From Pseudoruegeria sp. SHC-113 (GTDB taxonomy: Bacteria; Pseudomonadota; Alphaproteobacteria; Rhodobacterales; Rhodobacteraceae): a DNA stretch of 64,000 bases. The DNA lies in contig NZ_JAHUBR010000001.1 in the NCBI RefSeq assembly GCF_025376885.1, positions 2,046,001 through 2,110,000 of the forward strand, written 5' to 3'. The notes beneath the pieces are model-generated. The model had not been told where the DNA came from, searched no databases, and worked only from the letters and a program-made list of their open reading frames with translations. Below, piece by piece: positions 55,693-64,000 of the stretch. Position 1 is the first letter of the stretch. The number at the start of each line of letters is the position of its first letter. Position numbers and translations under genes: made by a program.

Positions 55693-56236
55693 GCCGCCCC
55701 GATTTCTCGGTGAACCACATGGTCGAGTTCGATCCTTTCACCGGCGCAAAGATCCGGGTGCGCGGCGGACAGGGGCAATCGCCCACTTCGGCCTGGTCGC
55801 GCGGCACCTCATGGGCCCGTGCACGGCATGGCGCTCGCCTATACCCACACGCAGGATCCGCGCTATCTGGAGGTGGCCCGCAACGTCGCGGATTTCTTCC
55901 TGCGCGAGCTGCCCGAAGATCACGTGCCCCATTGGGATTTCCGGGTGCCCCGCAACGAAACCACCCCGCGCGACACCTCCGCCGGCATGTGCGCCGCCTG
56001 TGGCCTACTGGAGCTCGCCGCCCATCTCGAAGGCGATACGGCCCTTGCCTATCTGGAAGCGGCCAATGCCATCACCAGATCCACCTATGAAACCTACGGA
56101 AACTGGGGCAACGACAGCGACGGCCTGCTGCGCGGCGGCACCATCAACCACCCGGCGGGGCTCGGCATCGACGTCTCGCTGATCTACGGCGATTATTACT
56201 ACGTCGAAGCCCTGACGCGGCTCAGGCAGTGGGGTG
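55692..56236 (+). pseudogene. Remnant of a GH88-type unsaturated glucuronyl hydrolase
   Basis: The C-terminal half of a glycoside hydrolase family 88 protein is readable. It begins near 55692 with RPDFSVNHMVEFDPFTGAKI and SAWSRGTSWA. A one-base shift at about 55811-55820 then moves the frame: HGMALAYTHTQDPRYLEVAR, FFLRELPEDHVPHWDF and GDYYYVEALTRLR follow. The N-terminal half of the family, with catalytic aspartates, is gone. Beyond about 56236 the frame runs into unrelated sequence. Intact enzymes remove unsaturated uronates from lyase-cut polysaccharides such as glycosaminoglycans. Confidence 0.75.
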
Positions 56237-56351
56237 AATACACTTTCGTTGTTTTGCTCGTGGTGCTCCATCCTGCTCAGCAGTTGAAGCCTCCGACAAA
56301 CCCGGCGCGTTTCATGAGATCGCGAGGCTTTTCACGTAGCGGAGCTATCGC

Positions 56352-59300
56352 CTAGATCAGGAAGTCCTCACCCCCCGAAAGGCCAGTGACCCCTTCGAAG
56401 GTCAATGTGCTCGTTCCATCGCTCAGGACGGTGTTGACGCCGTCGTCACTGACAATCCGCCACGCCGTGTGGCTGACCACATCGACTGTATCCGTACCCT
56501 GATCATAGTGCCGAACTGTCCCGGTCGTGACCGATCCGAGGAACATAAGCGTATCGGCGTCGGCGTCATTGCCAAGATCAATGATTACCGTTTCGGCATC
56601 TGCGCCAACGGTGGCCCGATCTGCGCCGGTGCCTAGGTTGATATTCACTTGCCCGCCGTTCAGGCCCGCGAAAGCGCCGACCGTCACGACGTCGTCGCCA
56701 TAATGCGCAGTGATGGTCACTGCCCCTGCGTCTTCGCCCGCATGGCTCCCCAACGTGATCGTGTCCGCTCCGCTGTCGCTAAAGAGCCGAAGAGTGCCAC
56801 CATGACCGGCGTGATCACCCAGGAGGAAGGTGTCGTTATCCCATGCTGAAAACAGATCCATGGTGCCGTCCTGACCGGCGTAATCCCCGAATGTCATCGA
56901 CGTGGTGCCACCACCGTCGAGGACCGTCATAACCGCGTTCAAACCGGCATGATCCCCGAACCCGAAGGTGTCTGCGCCTTCTCCGCCGTCGATGTAGATC
57001 TGCTTGAGTGTGGTCGTGCTCTGCGCGCCTGTGTGATCACCGAAGGTCACCTGGTCGTCACCATCACCAAGATCCAATCTCAGATCGGCGTCCTTGAAGG
57101 CGTCATTCCCGAAGGTCAGCAGGTCGTTGCCCCCAAGGGTTGCGAAATGGGCGACGCGGCCTTCATGAGCTGAATTCCCGTAGGTGTAAGTATCGGCAAG
57201 GGAGGACCCGTCATAGGCGGTAGACTGGTACGCCTCACCGAAATCGTGATCCATTGCTGTCGCAAAGACGACCTGATGGCTGACGGACGCCCCTAAATCA
57301 TCCGTTGCGGTAAGAGTCACCACATAATCGCCGGCAAAGCTTGGCAGGTTCAAGTTGGCCATTGGATCGTAGACGATGAGACTGCCGGAGGCGAGTTTCA
57401 GATGAGCAGGCAGCCCGGTAACGGCGTAGCTCATGTGCTCGCCTTCCGGGTCGGTGAAGAGGTTTTCGAGGTTGAGGCTGAAACTTGCGTCCACGACCCG
57501 GGAACCTGCGGCCCCAAGGGCGTAGACATGCTGATTGGAGGCATTCGTGATGGGGGAGTTGCCGGTGTAGGAGGGGCCTCGGTTCAAGGTAAGGCCAGAC
57601 ACGATTGTATCGTCTTGCCCTGCCGCCCCGATGATTGTGATCTTGCGCCCGAATGCGTCGGTGTAGACCTTGTTGGAATTGATGTCTTCGGCATTCCAGC
57701 GCAGGCTGCTGCCCGTGACGGTGATACTGTCACTTAGCGTCCATTCGTTCACAATGATGTTGAGGTCGACGCCTGAACTGGCGGGACGAGAGCCATCGAT
57801 GACCAGTTGGTCCGCATCCAGGTCAAGTCCGAGATACACGCTGACATTTCCGGCATCATGACCGATGTTGATGACATCCGCGCCAGCGCCCACGCTAAAG
57901 TTGTGCAGGCCTGAAGGGGCTCCGCCGGCCCGCAATCCCAGTGTGATCTGGTCGTCCCCGTTACCCGCAAAAAAGTTGATAAGACTGCCGCTGCCAAATT
58001 CCGTCCCAAAGGTTGCCGTATCATTGCCGTCGCCCATAAGAATGCCGAGCGTCGCGCTGCTGGCGGCGTAGTCCAGGAAGGTCAGCGTGTCGTCGCCTTC
58101 ATGGGTGGAAATCCACATATTGGCATCGAAGGCGGAATAATCGTCAAAAACCAAAGTGTCGTCCAATGACGAGGCGTCGATGGGCGTCGTCCGGGTGTTC
58201 GTCTCTGCCGTGCCAAAGACGTGATCCATCGCGATGGCGACGGTGACTGTCTGGCTGACCGACGCGCCGAGGGTGTCTGTCGCCGTCAGGGTCAGGGTGT
58301 GATCGCGGGCTTCCAGTTCCCTGGCGAACCCTGTGTGTGTCAACACACCGTTCACGAGTGTGAAGGTCAGGGTCGGAGCCGTGATCTGATACGTCAGGCT
58401 GTCGCCCTGCGCGATGTCCGCATCGGAAAACAACGTCTTGAGGTCGAGTGTGAAACCACTTGCAACGTTTGAGCCGCCCATCCCGGTGAAGATCGCCGGG
58501 ATCGGATCGCCCGCGGCGGGGGTGGGGCCGATGTAGGTGGGATCTGCATTGAAATTCAGCCCCGCAATGATGGCCGCGGCATCAAGGCCTGCAGTGCCCA
58601 AAACGGTGATCTGATCACCCTCGGTGCTGGTAAACACCTTGTCCGCGTTGACATCGACGGCCCGCCACCGCGCCGTGGAGGACAGAGCAATCGTATCCAA
58701 CCCTTGGGTCCAATTGGCGACGATCAGCGCCTTGGCCCCTCCCAAAAGCGTCAGGGTATCCGCATCGGTGTCGCTTCCGAAGTGAACAGTAACGCGGCCG
58801 ACCCCGTCGCCAAGGGTGATCGCATCAGCCCCGTCGCCAGCAAAAATATCCAGCGTGGATTCAGCGCCTGATGCAACATTCTTGCCAATGGTGATGATGT
58901 CATCGCCACCATAAGTATGAACTTCAGCGTTTCCGGCGCGCGTGAATTGGTCGTCACGAAATTTCAGAGTATCCGCAAGAATTGACGCCGTAACGTAGTT
59001 AAACTCAAACGAAGAACTGAATATATGGTCCATCGCGAGGTTGACCTTCAGGTATTGGGTAACCTGCGCGCCTGAATGATCAGTGGCCGTTACTTTGATG
59101 AAATGCGTTCCGGCGTACCAAAAATCGTAAGCGTCCTGATATAAGCCGCCGTTTCGTGTGTCGAAATGGACAGGCAAAGTCCTCGACTCGACGGAAAAGG
59201 ACAGCTTGTCCCCAAGGCCCAGTTCCGCGTCGCTGAAGAGGGAGTTGAGACCAACCGCGAAGTGATCATGGTGAAGGAGGCCCACTTCCCCGGAAAAATC

Positions 59301-62300
59301 CGCTGGGTCGGGGCCCACGTAGGTCGGCGCGGTGTTCAGGGTGATGCCGCTGACCATGTCCGCAGGTGTCTCAGCACCTGCGCCCAGCACAGTAAAGGAC
59401 TGGCCATCCGTGCTGGTGAACACAAGGTCGCCGTCTGGATTGGCTTCTGCTGTCCATAGGGCGGTCGGGTCGACCCCTGCGAAAGTGATCGCGTCGTCAC
59501 CCGCAACCCAGTTGCGGTTCGTGACGTCGGTCACGCGCCCCTTGAACGTCAGCGTGTCGGCGTCGGTATCCGCGCCAAGGTCAATGGTCAGGCCTTGCAC
59601 ATCCCCATCGAAGGTCACCGTGTCGGCCCCGGTGCCGCCCGCAACGGATTGGCTGGTGGATGCGCCGCTGGCAGCAAAACCGGCGATGGTGATTGCGTCG
59701 TTGCCTGTGCCGCCATCCACGCTGAAGACGGAGAAGTCACTCTCCATCGTGACCGCCCCAATCGTCAGCACATCGTGCCGCGCGCCACCATTGAGGTAGA
59801 ACCCACCCCCCTCGTCCGTGGCGCCGTAGGCCACAGTTCCGACCGTCATCACGTCGCTGAAATCGGAACCGGTGATGATGTCATCAAGATAGAATACCGG
59901 CGCATAGTTGCCGTAGTCGTTGTGCAGGCCCAGCTCAAACGTGAAGGTTTCGGTGACGCCCGCGCCAAAGATGTCCTGTCCGGTGAAATTGACAGAATAG
60001 AGGCCGACATTGGCGACGTCCGTCAGGTTGGACAGCGCGAACGTGGTTCCGTCAAAGGCCATGAACGAAGGCAAGGGGCCTGAGTTGACGCGCATCGTAT
60101 CAATGAAACCGTCGGTGATGTCCGGATCGGCAAAAAGCGATCGGATGTCCGTCGAGAAGCCGGACGTCGCGTTTCCGACGCCGATCACGCCAAGATCCTT
60201 GTCCGCTTGAACGCCGATAAACGCTGTCGCGCGGTTCAGGTTCACGCCCGCCAGCAGGTCCGACGCGGCCACGCCCGTGGTATCGGTGAACGTGATCAAC
60301 GGCCCGCCGGTGGCCTGAAGTGTGGTCGTGCCTACGCCGTCGTCGACCATGTTCCAGACCCAATCACCCACCCGTGCGATGGACAGGGCGTCGCGCGTGT
60401 GGTCGAAATTCGTAAGCGTCAGCGAGGTAAAGAACCCCATGGTCAGGCGATCGGCATCCGTGTCGGCCCCGAAATCAACCGTGATATCGTTGGCTCCCTC
60501 CGCAAAGGTGATCATCTCCGCGCCGGTGCCACCCTGAATGGAGACAGTGCCCGCTCTCGCGCCAAAGGTGATGGTGTCGTCGCCCGCGTCCCCTTGGATC
60601 AGGATCTGCGCCAGTGCCGATCCCGCGTCAGCCCCGAAGATCGCGGTATCGCTGCCACTGCCGAGTGTCAGGTCGATGCCCGTTGTCTGACCGAGCGTGC
60701 GGGACGTGGCCTGACTGACAGAGGTGCCGAAGTACACGGTGTCGTCGTCCGCACCGGTGTCGATGGTGACGACTGCTGTCCCCACCAATCCCGGCTGGGT
60801 GCCCCACTTGGCCGAGTTGTCCCCGAAGGAGAGGCTGTCTTCGCCCGCGCCGGTTGAGATCGAGAACGCGGCCGCGTCATTGGCGGCAAAATCGGCGAAA
60901 CCGATGACATCATCACCTGCACCAGTCGTGAGGTCGATTGAACCGCCCTCTGCCGCTGCGTTGAGGCCAAATTGAATGCTGGCGCTGTCCGTATTGAGGG
61001 CACCTTCATAGGTGATCTCGCCACCCGTGGTGGCCGCGCTGGCACCAAACGACGTGGTGTTATGCCCGAATTGATCCTGTATCCGAATGATGCCGCCGGT
61101 CGCCGCCAATCCGCCAAAGGTATAGGTGTCGTCCCCCAAACTGCCGGACAGTGAAACCGAACCGCTCGATCCGGCGTGGAGGCCGAATTGCATTGTGTCG
61201 TCGTCAGCGCCGCCGCCGACCGAGATTGACCCCGCATTGCGCGCGGCATGATCGCCGAAGCTGATGAGGTCCTCGCCCGTGCCGCCCGCAATACTGAACT
61301 GGCCCGAGTTTGTGCCTGCATAATCACCGAACGCGACGGAGTCGTTGCCCTGCCCCCCGTCTATGAAGATCTGCGCAAAGGTTGTGATCGGCTGGTCACC
61401 AAAGTGGACGGTGTCATCGCCCCCCCACAGGTTGAGGTAATGGTTTTCCGTGCCGAAGTCCTGATAGGCGCCAAAGAACAGAAGATCTGCTGCATCGGAC
61501 AAGTCTAGAACCAGACCGCCTAAAGGTGGCAAACCCACAACGTCAAAATTTTGTTGCAGGCCGACATGAAGCTGAACGAGCTGAGACGTTGAATTCCCGT
61601 CGCTGTCAGTGGCCGTTACTGTGCGTGTGAAAATGCCCGCTTGATTGGTCCCTCCTGACGGGGAGGTGAGAACTCCGTCGTTGAACTGAAAACCGGCTGG
61701 GACGCCGCTGATGGTGATCGCGAGGTCCTCACCCTGATCGTCGGAAAACAGGCTACCAAGGTCAAAGGAAAGAGGGGCTGCCAGAAGGCCGACCGATCCT
61801 ATGATTTCGACAGAATTTCCCAAGTAAACCGGGGCGGCGCTATCGTTTTCGCCCTGGAATTCGACCGTCAGAAGAACCGTAGCACCATCATGCGTGGTGA
61901 CCTGCACACTGTCGGTGATCGTCTCGCCCGCGTTCAGGGTCTGGATGCCGAACTGGTTGTTGATCGCCGTATAGGTCCAGGTGCCGTCATTGTTGACGGT
62001 AAAGCTTCCCAAACCGGCAAGCCCGGTGACATTCTGGAACCCGTTGAAGAGTTGCGATCCGCGATAGCCGTCCACAAAGGTAACTGCACCCGCCGCTCTG
62101 AGCGTGATGGCGCTGTCCTCAACAACCGTATCGGACTTCGTCCCCTCAAACACGTCTCGGCCCCGGGCGTCGCGTGTGGTGAAACTGCCGTCATCCTCGA
62201 TCCGGGTGGTGTGCAGAAACGCACCAGCGCTATCGAACTTCGTTTGGATCGTCGTCCAGCCGTGGTTGTCGCTCACGTCTTCTTGCGTGATCGACGTAAG

Positions 62301-63338
62301 GATGCCGTCGGTGTAGAACTTGATGGTCACCGTGCCATCATCAGCCAGGGTGCCAGAGCCGATGATCCGCTCGTTTGCATCGTAGGCGAAGTCTCGTTCG
62401 TTCCAATCATAGGCATCGTTCACATCGGCGTCCAACCGGCGGGTAAGGACGCCATTCGTGTAGATTCGCTGGCTGACATGGCCTTCGTCATAGGTGATCC
62501 GAAGCGAGGCCAACCGCCCCGCCGCATCATAGGTGGCACTGCGCGAGTCCCAGTTTTTCGTGTCGTTCACGTCGGTCCAACTGGCGGTTGCCCGTTGACC
62601 GGCGATGTAGTCGGTCGTTTGCCTCACACCATCGTCATTGACCCGAACAACTTGGGTCAGCGCGCCACTCACGTCGTAGGTTTCGGTGATGCTGTCCCAT
62701 CCGTAGAGATCGAGCGTGTCGGTCCGGGCAACTGTGCCGTTCAGTGGCCCAAGGAAGCTTGTCTCGACCTCGACAACACCCGTGTCGTATTCGGTCCGGC
62801 GGCTCAGCAACAGGCCGCTTGAGGGATCATAGGTAAAATCCCGCTGGGCCCAGTCGAAAGCATCGTCCACGTCTACAATCGTGCGGGAAGTCAGGACACC
62901 AGAGTTGTGGTTGGATGTCGTAATGCGCCCGTCGTCATGGTTGGTCACCATTTGGGTCAGCGCACCGAAAGCGTCATAGGACGACACCTTGGACGTCCAG
63001 GTGTAGGCGTCATTCGCATCGGTCACGTTCCGTGTGGCCCGAAACCCGCCAACAAACGTCTCTGTTTGCGATCGACCATCGTCATAGGTGATTGCAATGT
63101 GCGACTTCTGTCCTGTCGCCAGATCATAGGTTGTCGTGCGACTGCTCCAGGACATGGTATCGAACGGGTCGGTCTGCGAGACCTCGGTAACGACGCCATC
63201 TGTGTATGCCGTCGTCTTGATGCGCCCGTCATCGTAAATGAGCACTTCTTGAACAAGGAACCCATTCTCATCGAAGACACGCTGCCGTTCAGACCATCTG
63301 AACCTACCCCCAACATCGACGACGGTCTGAGAACTCAT
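56352..63338 (-). CDS. Giant secreted modular repeat protein (RTX-like/VCBS/cadherin-like)
   Basis: 2328 residues from the ATG at 63336-63338. In order: eight tandem repeats of about 49 residues (14-405) of W..R...YD..G.L......DDGR type; a VCBS domain (405-505; LGSFTVNNDGTWTYTA); then five supermodules, each with a cadherin-like segment opening (T/S/N)LF(S/A/T)D, RTX-like Gly/Asp repeats of FGDHAG type, a G.D.DAD strand (IDLGADTDADTLTF), and most with a tail like TSTDGQSFTVLGAG. The C-terminus GLSGGEDFLI fits a type I secretion signal, and there is no N-terminal signal peptide. It is very acidic. It is likely an adhesin or surface-layer-like protein; no secretion genes are in the window. Confidence 0.82.
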   Translation of the reverse strand: MSSQTVVDVGGRFRWSERQRVFDENGFLVQEVLIYDDGRIKTTAYTDGVVTEVSQTDPFDTMSWSSRTTTYDLATGQKSHIAITYDDGRSQTETFVGGFRATRNVTDANDAYTWTSKVSSYDAFGALTQMVTNHDDGRITTSNHNSGVLTSRTIVDVDDAFDWAQRDFTYDPSSGLLLSRRTEYDTGVVEVETSFLGPLNGTVARTDTLDLYGWDSITETYDVSGALTQVVRVNDDGVRQTTDYIAGQRATASWTDVNDTKNWDSRSATYDAAGRLASLRITYDEGHVSQRIYTNGVLTRRLDADVNDAYDWNERDFAYDANERIIGSGTLADDGTVTIKFYTDGILTSITQEDVSDNHGWTTIQTKFDSAGAFLHTTRIEDDGSFTTRDARGRDVFEGTKSDTVVEDSAITLRAAGAVTFVDGYRGSQLFNGFQNVTGLAGLGSFTVNNDGTWTYTAINNQFGIQTLNAGETITDSVQVTTHDGATVLLTVEFQGENDSAAPVYLGNSVEIIGSVGLLAAPLSFDLGSLFSDDQGEDLAITISGVPAGFQFNDGVLTSPSGGTNQAGIFTRTVTATDSDGNSTSQLVQLHVGLQQNFDVVGLPPLGGLVLDLSDAADLLFFGAYQDFGTENHYLNLWGGDDTVHFGDQPITTFAQIFIDGGQGNDSVAFGDYAGTNSGQFSIAGGTGEDLISFGDHAARNAGSISVGGGADDDTMQFGLHAGSSGSVSLSGSLGDDTYTFGGLAATGGIIRIQDQFGHNTTSFGASAATTGGEITYEGALNTDSASIQFGLNAAAEGGSIDLTTGAGDDVIGFADFAANDAAAFSISTGAGEDSLSFGDNSAKWGTQPGLVGTAVVTIDTGADDDTVYFGTSVSQATSRTLGQTTGIDLTLGSGSDTAIFGADAGSALAQILIQGDAGDDTITFGARAGTVSIQGGTGAEMITFAEGANDITVDFGADTDADRLTMGFFTSLTLTNFDHTRDALSIARVGDWVWNMVDDGVGTTTLQATGGPLITFTDTTGVAASDLLAGVNLNRATAFIGVQADKDLGVIGVGNATSGFSTDIRSLFADPDITDGFIDTMRVNSGPLPSFMAFDGTTFALSNLTDVANVGLYSVNFTGQDIFGAGVTETFTFELGLHNDYGNYAPVFYLDDIITGSDFSDVMTVGTVAYGATDEGGGFYLNGGARHDVLTIGAVTMESDFSVFSVDGGTGNDAITIAGFAASGASTSQSVAGGTGADTVTFDGDVQGLTIDLGADTDADTLTFKGRVTDVTNRNWVAGDDAITFAGVDPTALWTAEANPDGDLVFTSTDGQSFTVLGAGAETPADMVSGITLNTAPTYVGPDPADFSGEVGLLHHDHFAVGLNSLFSDAELGLGDKLSFSVESRTLPVHFDTRNGGLYQDAYDFWYAGTHFIKVTATDHSGAQVTQYLKVNLAMDHIFSSSFEFNYVTASILADTLKFRDDQFTRAGNAEVHTYGGDDIITIGKNVASGAESTLDIFAGDGADAITLGDGVGRVTVHFGSDTDADTLTLLGGAKALIVANWTQGLDTIALSSTARWRAVDVNADKVFTSTEGDQITVLGTAGLDAAAIIAGLNFNADPTYIGPTPAAGDPIPAIFTGMGGSNVASGFTLDLKTLFSDADIAQGDSLTYQITAPTLTFTLVNGVLTHTGFARELEARDHTLTLTATDTLGASVSQTVTVAIAMDHVFGTAETNTRTTPIDASSLDDTLVFDDYSAFDANMWISTHEGDDTLTFLDYAASSATLGILMGDGNDTATFGTEFGSGSLINFFAGNGDDQITLGLRAGGAPSGLHNFSVGAGADVINIGHDAGNVSVYLGLDLDADQLVIDGSRPASSGVDLNIIVNEWTLSDSITVTGSSLRWNAEDINSNKVYTDAFGRKITIIGAAGQDDTIVSGLTLNRGPSYTGNSPITNASNQHVYALGAAGSRVVDASFSLNLENLFTDPEGEHMSYAVTGLPAHLKLASGSLIVYDPMANLNLPSFAGDYVVTLTATDDLGASVSHQVVFATAMDHDFGEAYQSTAYDGSSLADTYTYGNSAHEGRVAHFATLGGNDLLTFGNDAFKDADLRLDLGDGDDQVTFGDHTGAQSTTTLKQIYIDGGEGADTFGFGDHAGLNAVMTVLDGGGTTSMTFGDYAGQDGTMDLFSAWDNDTFLLGDHAGHGGTLRLFSDSGADTITLGSHAGEDAGAVTITAHYGDDVVTVGAFAGLNGGQVNINLGTGADRATVGADAETVIIDLGNDADADTLMFLGSVTTGTVRHYDQGTDTVDVVSHTAWRIVSDDGVNTVLSDGTSTLTFEGVTGLSGGEDFLI
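56560..61740 (-). repeat. Five supermodules of the giant protein
   Basis: The (T/S/N)LF(S/A/T)D markers lie near 61740, 60130, 59235, 58425 and 57460, and the G.D.DAD markers near 60460, 59560, 58760, 57815 and 56560. Each pair brackets one module. The first module is longest (about 430 residues between its markers) because its RTX-like repeat block is expanded. The later ones are spaced at about 270-320 residues. Confidence 0.75.
62140..63296 (-). repeat. Eight tandem ~49-residue repeats at the N-terminus of the giant protein
   Basis: Each unit starts with W, has YD or FD about eight residues on, then D(D/E)G about ten later, and most end in a D.ND.Y.W-like linker: for example WTSKVSSYDAFGALTQM and WDSRSATYDAAGRLASL. 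They look like YD/RHS-type repeats but are longer and lack the RHS core. The units are divergent at DNA level, so this is an old duplication. Confidence 0.75.
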
Positions 63339-63423
63339 AAATGCAACACCTTTACCCAATGGTTAACGTGATAGCAGATAGTGGCTCTTCAAGGTACTTT
63401 TTATCCTCCAGCTCGGCCTCCAA

Positions 63424-63684
63424 GTGGCCACGGCCAGATTCACCCTCATGGTTGGCATGATCGCGCTGGCAGCGCCCGCCGCCTCCATGTCGATCCCGCC
63501 TGTCAACTACGCGCCGCCCGCGCTCGAATATGACTGCCTCACCCTCGATGAAGGCGAGCAGCACAAAGACGAGTGCCAAGACGCGCCCACGAAAGAGAAG
63601 GAGCAAGCCCGGTGGCGGATGAAAGGCCGATCTACACGCGAGCATCCCCGGCCACCCTGTATCGCTGGCGCAAGAAGGGGCTGA
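63424..63684 (+). CDS. Possible small protein with hydrophobic N-terminus
   Basis: 86 codons from a GTG at 63424, or shorter from the ATG at 63448. A hydrophobic stretch (FTLMVGMIALAAPAASM) is followed by an acidic, charged part (LDEGEQHKDECQDAPTKEKE). Its last 73 bases overlap the HTH gene in another frame, and its C-terminal codons look random. No family is recognised. It may be a frame-damaged relic of an integrated element. Confidence 0.25.
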   Translation: MATARFTLMVGMIALAAPAASMSIPPVNYAPPALEYDCLTLDEGEQHKDECQDAPTKEKEQARWRMKGRSTREHPRPPCIAGARRG

Positions 63685-63770
63685 TCCTGATCGATCACAG
63701 GCACGGCTCTTCCTTCATCAAGACGAGGGAGGTCATGGGTTTCAACGCAGAAGATGAGGTGGCGGCTTAG
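63612..63770 (+). CDS. Small helix-turn-helix protein (excisionase/AlpA-like)
   Basis: 52 residues from a GTG at 63612-63614 with AAGGAG eight bases upstream. The segment SPATLYRWRKKGLI is a typical MerR/AlpA/excisionase recognition helix and wing, followed by GSSFIKTREVMGF. The stop codon lies in the loop of an intrinsic terminator, which supports a real gene. Such proteins control excision or early genes of phages and islands. It lies about 90 bases from a tRNA-Leu 3' end, the usual place for integrated elements; no integrase gene is visible. Confidence 0.55.
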   Translation: MADERPIYTRASPATLYRWRKKGLILIDHRHGSSFIKTREVMGFNAEDEVAA

Positions 63771-63784
63771 GCCGCCACTTTTTT
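63759..63784 (+). terminator. Terminator of the small HTH gene
   Basis: GTGGCGGC (63759-63766), loop TTAG, GCCGCCAC (63771-63778), followed by TTTTTT. The TAG stop codon of the HTH gene is in the loop. Confidence 0.85.
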
Positions 63785-63862
63785 GCTTGGTAGGTAGGCT
63801 GGTAGGTCGGTGGGTTGGGCTGAAACAATACCCTTGTAAATCAACTATTTAACACCGGAAAT

Positions 63863-63948
63863 TGGTACCCGAGGTCGGACTCGAACCGACAAGCCCTTGC
63901 GGGCGGGGGATTTTGAATCCCCTGTGTCTACCATTCCACCACTCGGGC
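63863..63948 (-). tRNA. tRNA-Leu (anticodon CAA)
   Basis: On the minus strand the acceptor stem GCCCGAG at the 5' end pairs with CUCGGGU before ACCA. The anticodon arm GGGGA-UUCAAAA-UCCCC gives anticodon CAA. A long variable arm (CGCCCGCAAGGGCUUG) marks a class II tRNA, and the T arm has GGUUCGAGUCC. CCA is encoded. TTGCAC upstream near 63990 may be its -35 element. The integrated-element relic lies on its 3' side. Confidence 0.95.
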
Positions 63949-64000
63949 ACGCCTGCTGATTATCTTTCGCCCCCTGCCCCGTCCAGTGCAAAATCACCTG

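Noticed and set aside
56352-63338. Several separate plus-strand frames of 80-310 codons across the giant gene
   Set aside because: They are shadows of the repeat-rich minus-strand gene and have no start signals or domains.
63785-63862. attL/attR duplicate of the tRNA-Leu 3' end
   Set aside because: The GGTAGGTAGG-like stretch before the tRNA is low-complexity, and I could not find a copy of the tRNA 3' end elsewhere in the window by reading.

Overview
The window looks like a chromosomal segment of a high-GC alphaproteobacterium of the family Rhodobacteraceae, most likely a marine Roseobacter-group organism. The evidence is gene content: the conserved small membrane protein named 'component of SufBCD complex', a Hint-domain protein, a class II DAHP synthase, a GlxA-type regulator, a dimethylglycine dehydrogenase-like oxidoreductase and a tRNA-Leu(CAA). 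The genus cannot be set from sequence reading alone.

Left part (1-20 kb), mostly core genes: 5' end of hemB; a four-helix membrane protein; mfd (transcription-repair coupling); an AraC regulator; a leftward operon of acyl-CoA ligase, DsbA-family protein, MFS exporter and two-helix K+ channel; an XRE-cupin regulator; arsC-aqpS with a PhoB-type box; an oligopeptide-type binding protein coupled to a tiny entericidin-like lipoprotein; a candidate small RNA; bdhA with a patatin-like lipase; a DUF502 protein; psuK-psuG; and rpsB-tsf.

Middle (20-48 kb): aroQ with an overlapping LuxR-type regulator; the full phosphate cluster phoR / pstS-pstC-pstA-pstB-phoU-phoB with a three-unit Pho box before pstS; a tightly overlapping operon yicC-gmk-gamma carbonic anhydrase-PLP sulfur enzyme; a PAS_5 protein; DAHP synthase; GlxA regulator; Tat-exported sugar dehydrogenase; a five-gene branched-chain amino acid type ABC operon; dimethylglycine dehydrogenase-like enzyme; MobA/MocA-like nucleotidyltransferase; Hint protein; and an HlyU-family protein. 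The Pho boxes before pstS and before arsC suggest that one regulator controls both phosphate uptake, which also lets arsenate in, and arsenate detoxification.

Right part (48-64 kb), accessory and damaged: a dipeptide/oligopeptide-type ABC transporter operon ending in a DUF2264 gene with an in-frame TGA. At about 55.69 kb its binding-protein gene has lost its 5' end and is joined head to head with a GH88-type unsaturated glucuronyl hydrolase remnant that is 5'-truncated and frameshifted. I read this as a decaying uronate-oligosaccharide uptake and cleavage locus. Next is a 2328-residue secreted, repeat-built RTX/VCBS/cadherin-like protein with five repeating supermodules. Last come a small HTH gene with its own terminator and the tRNA-Leu(CAA). 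The layout suggests an old island at the 3' end of that tRNA.
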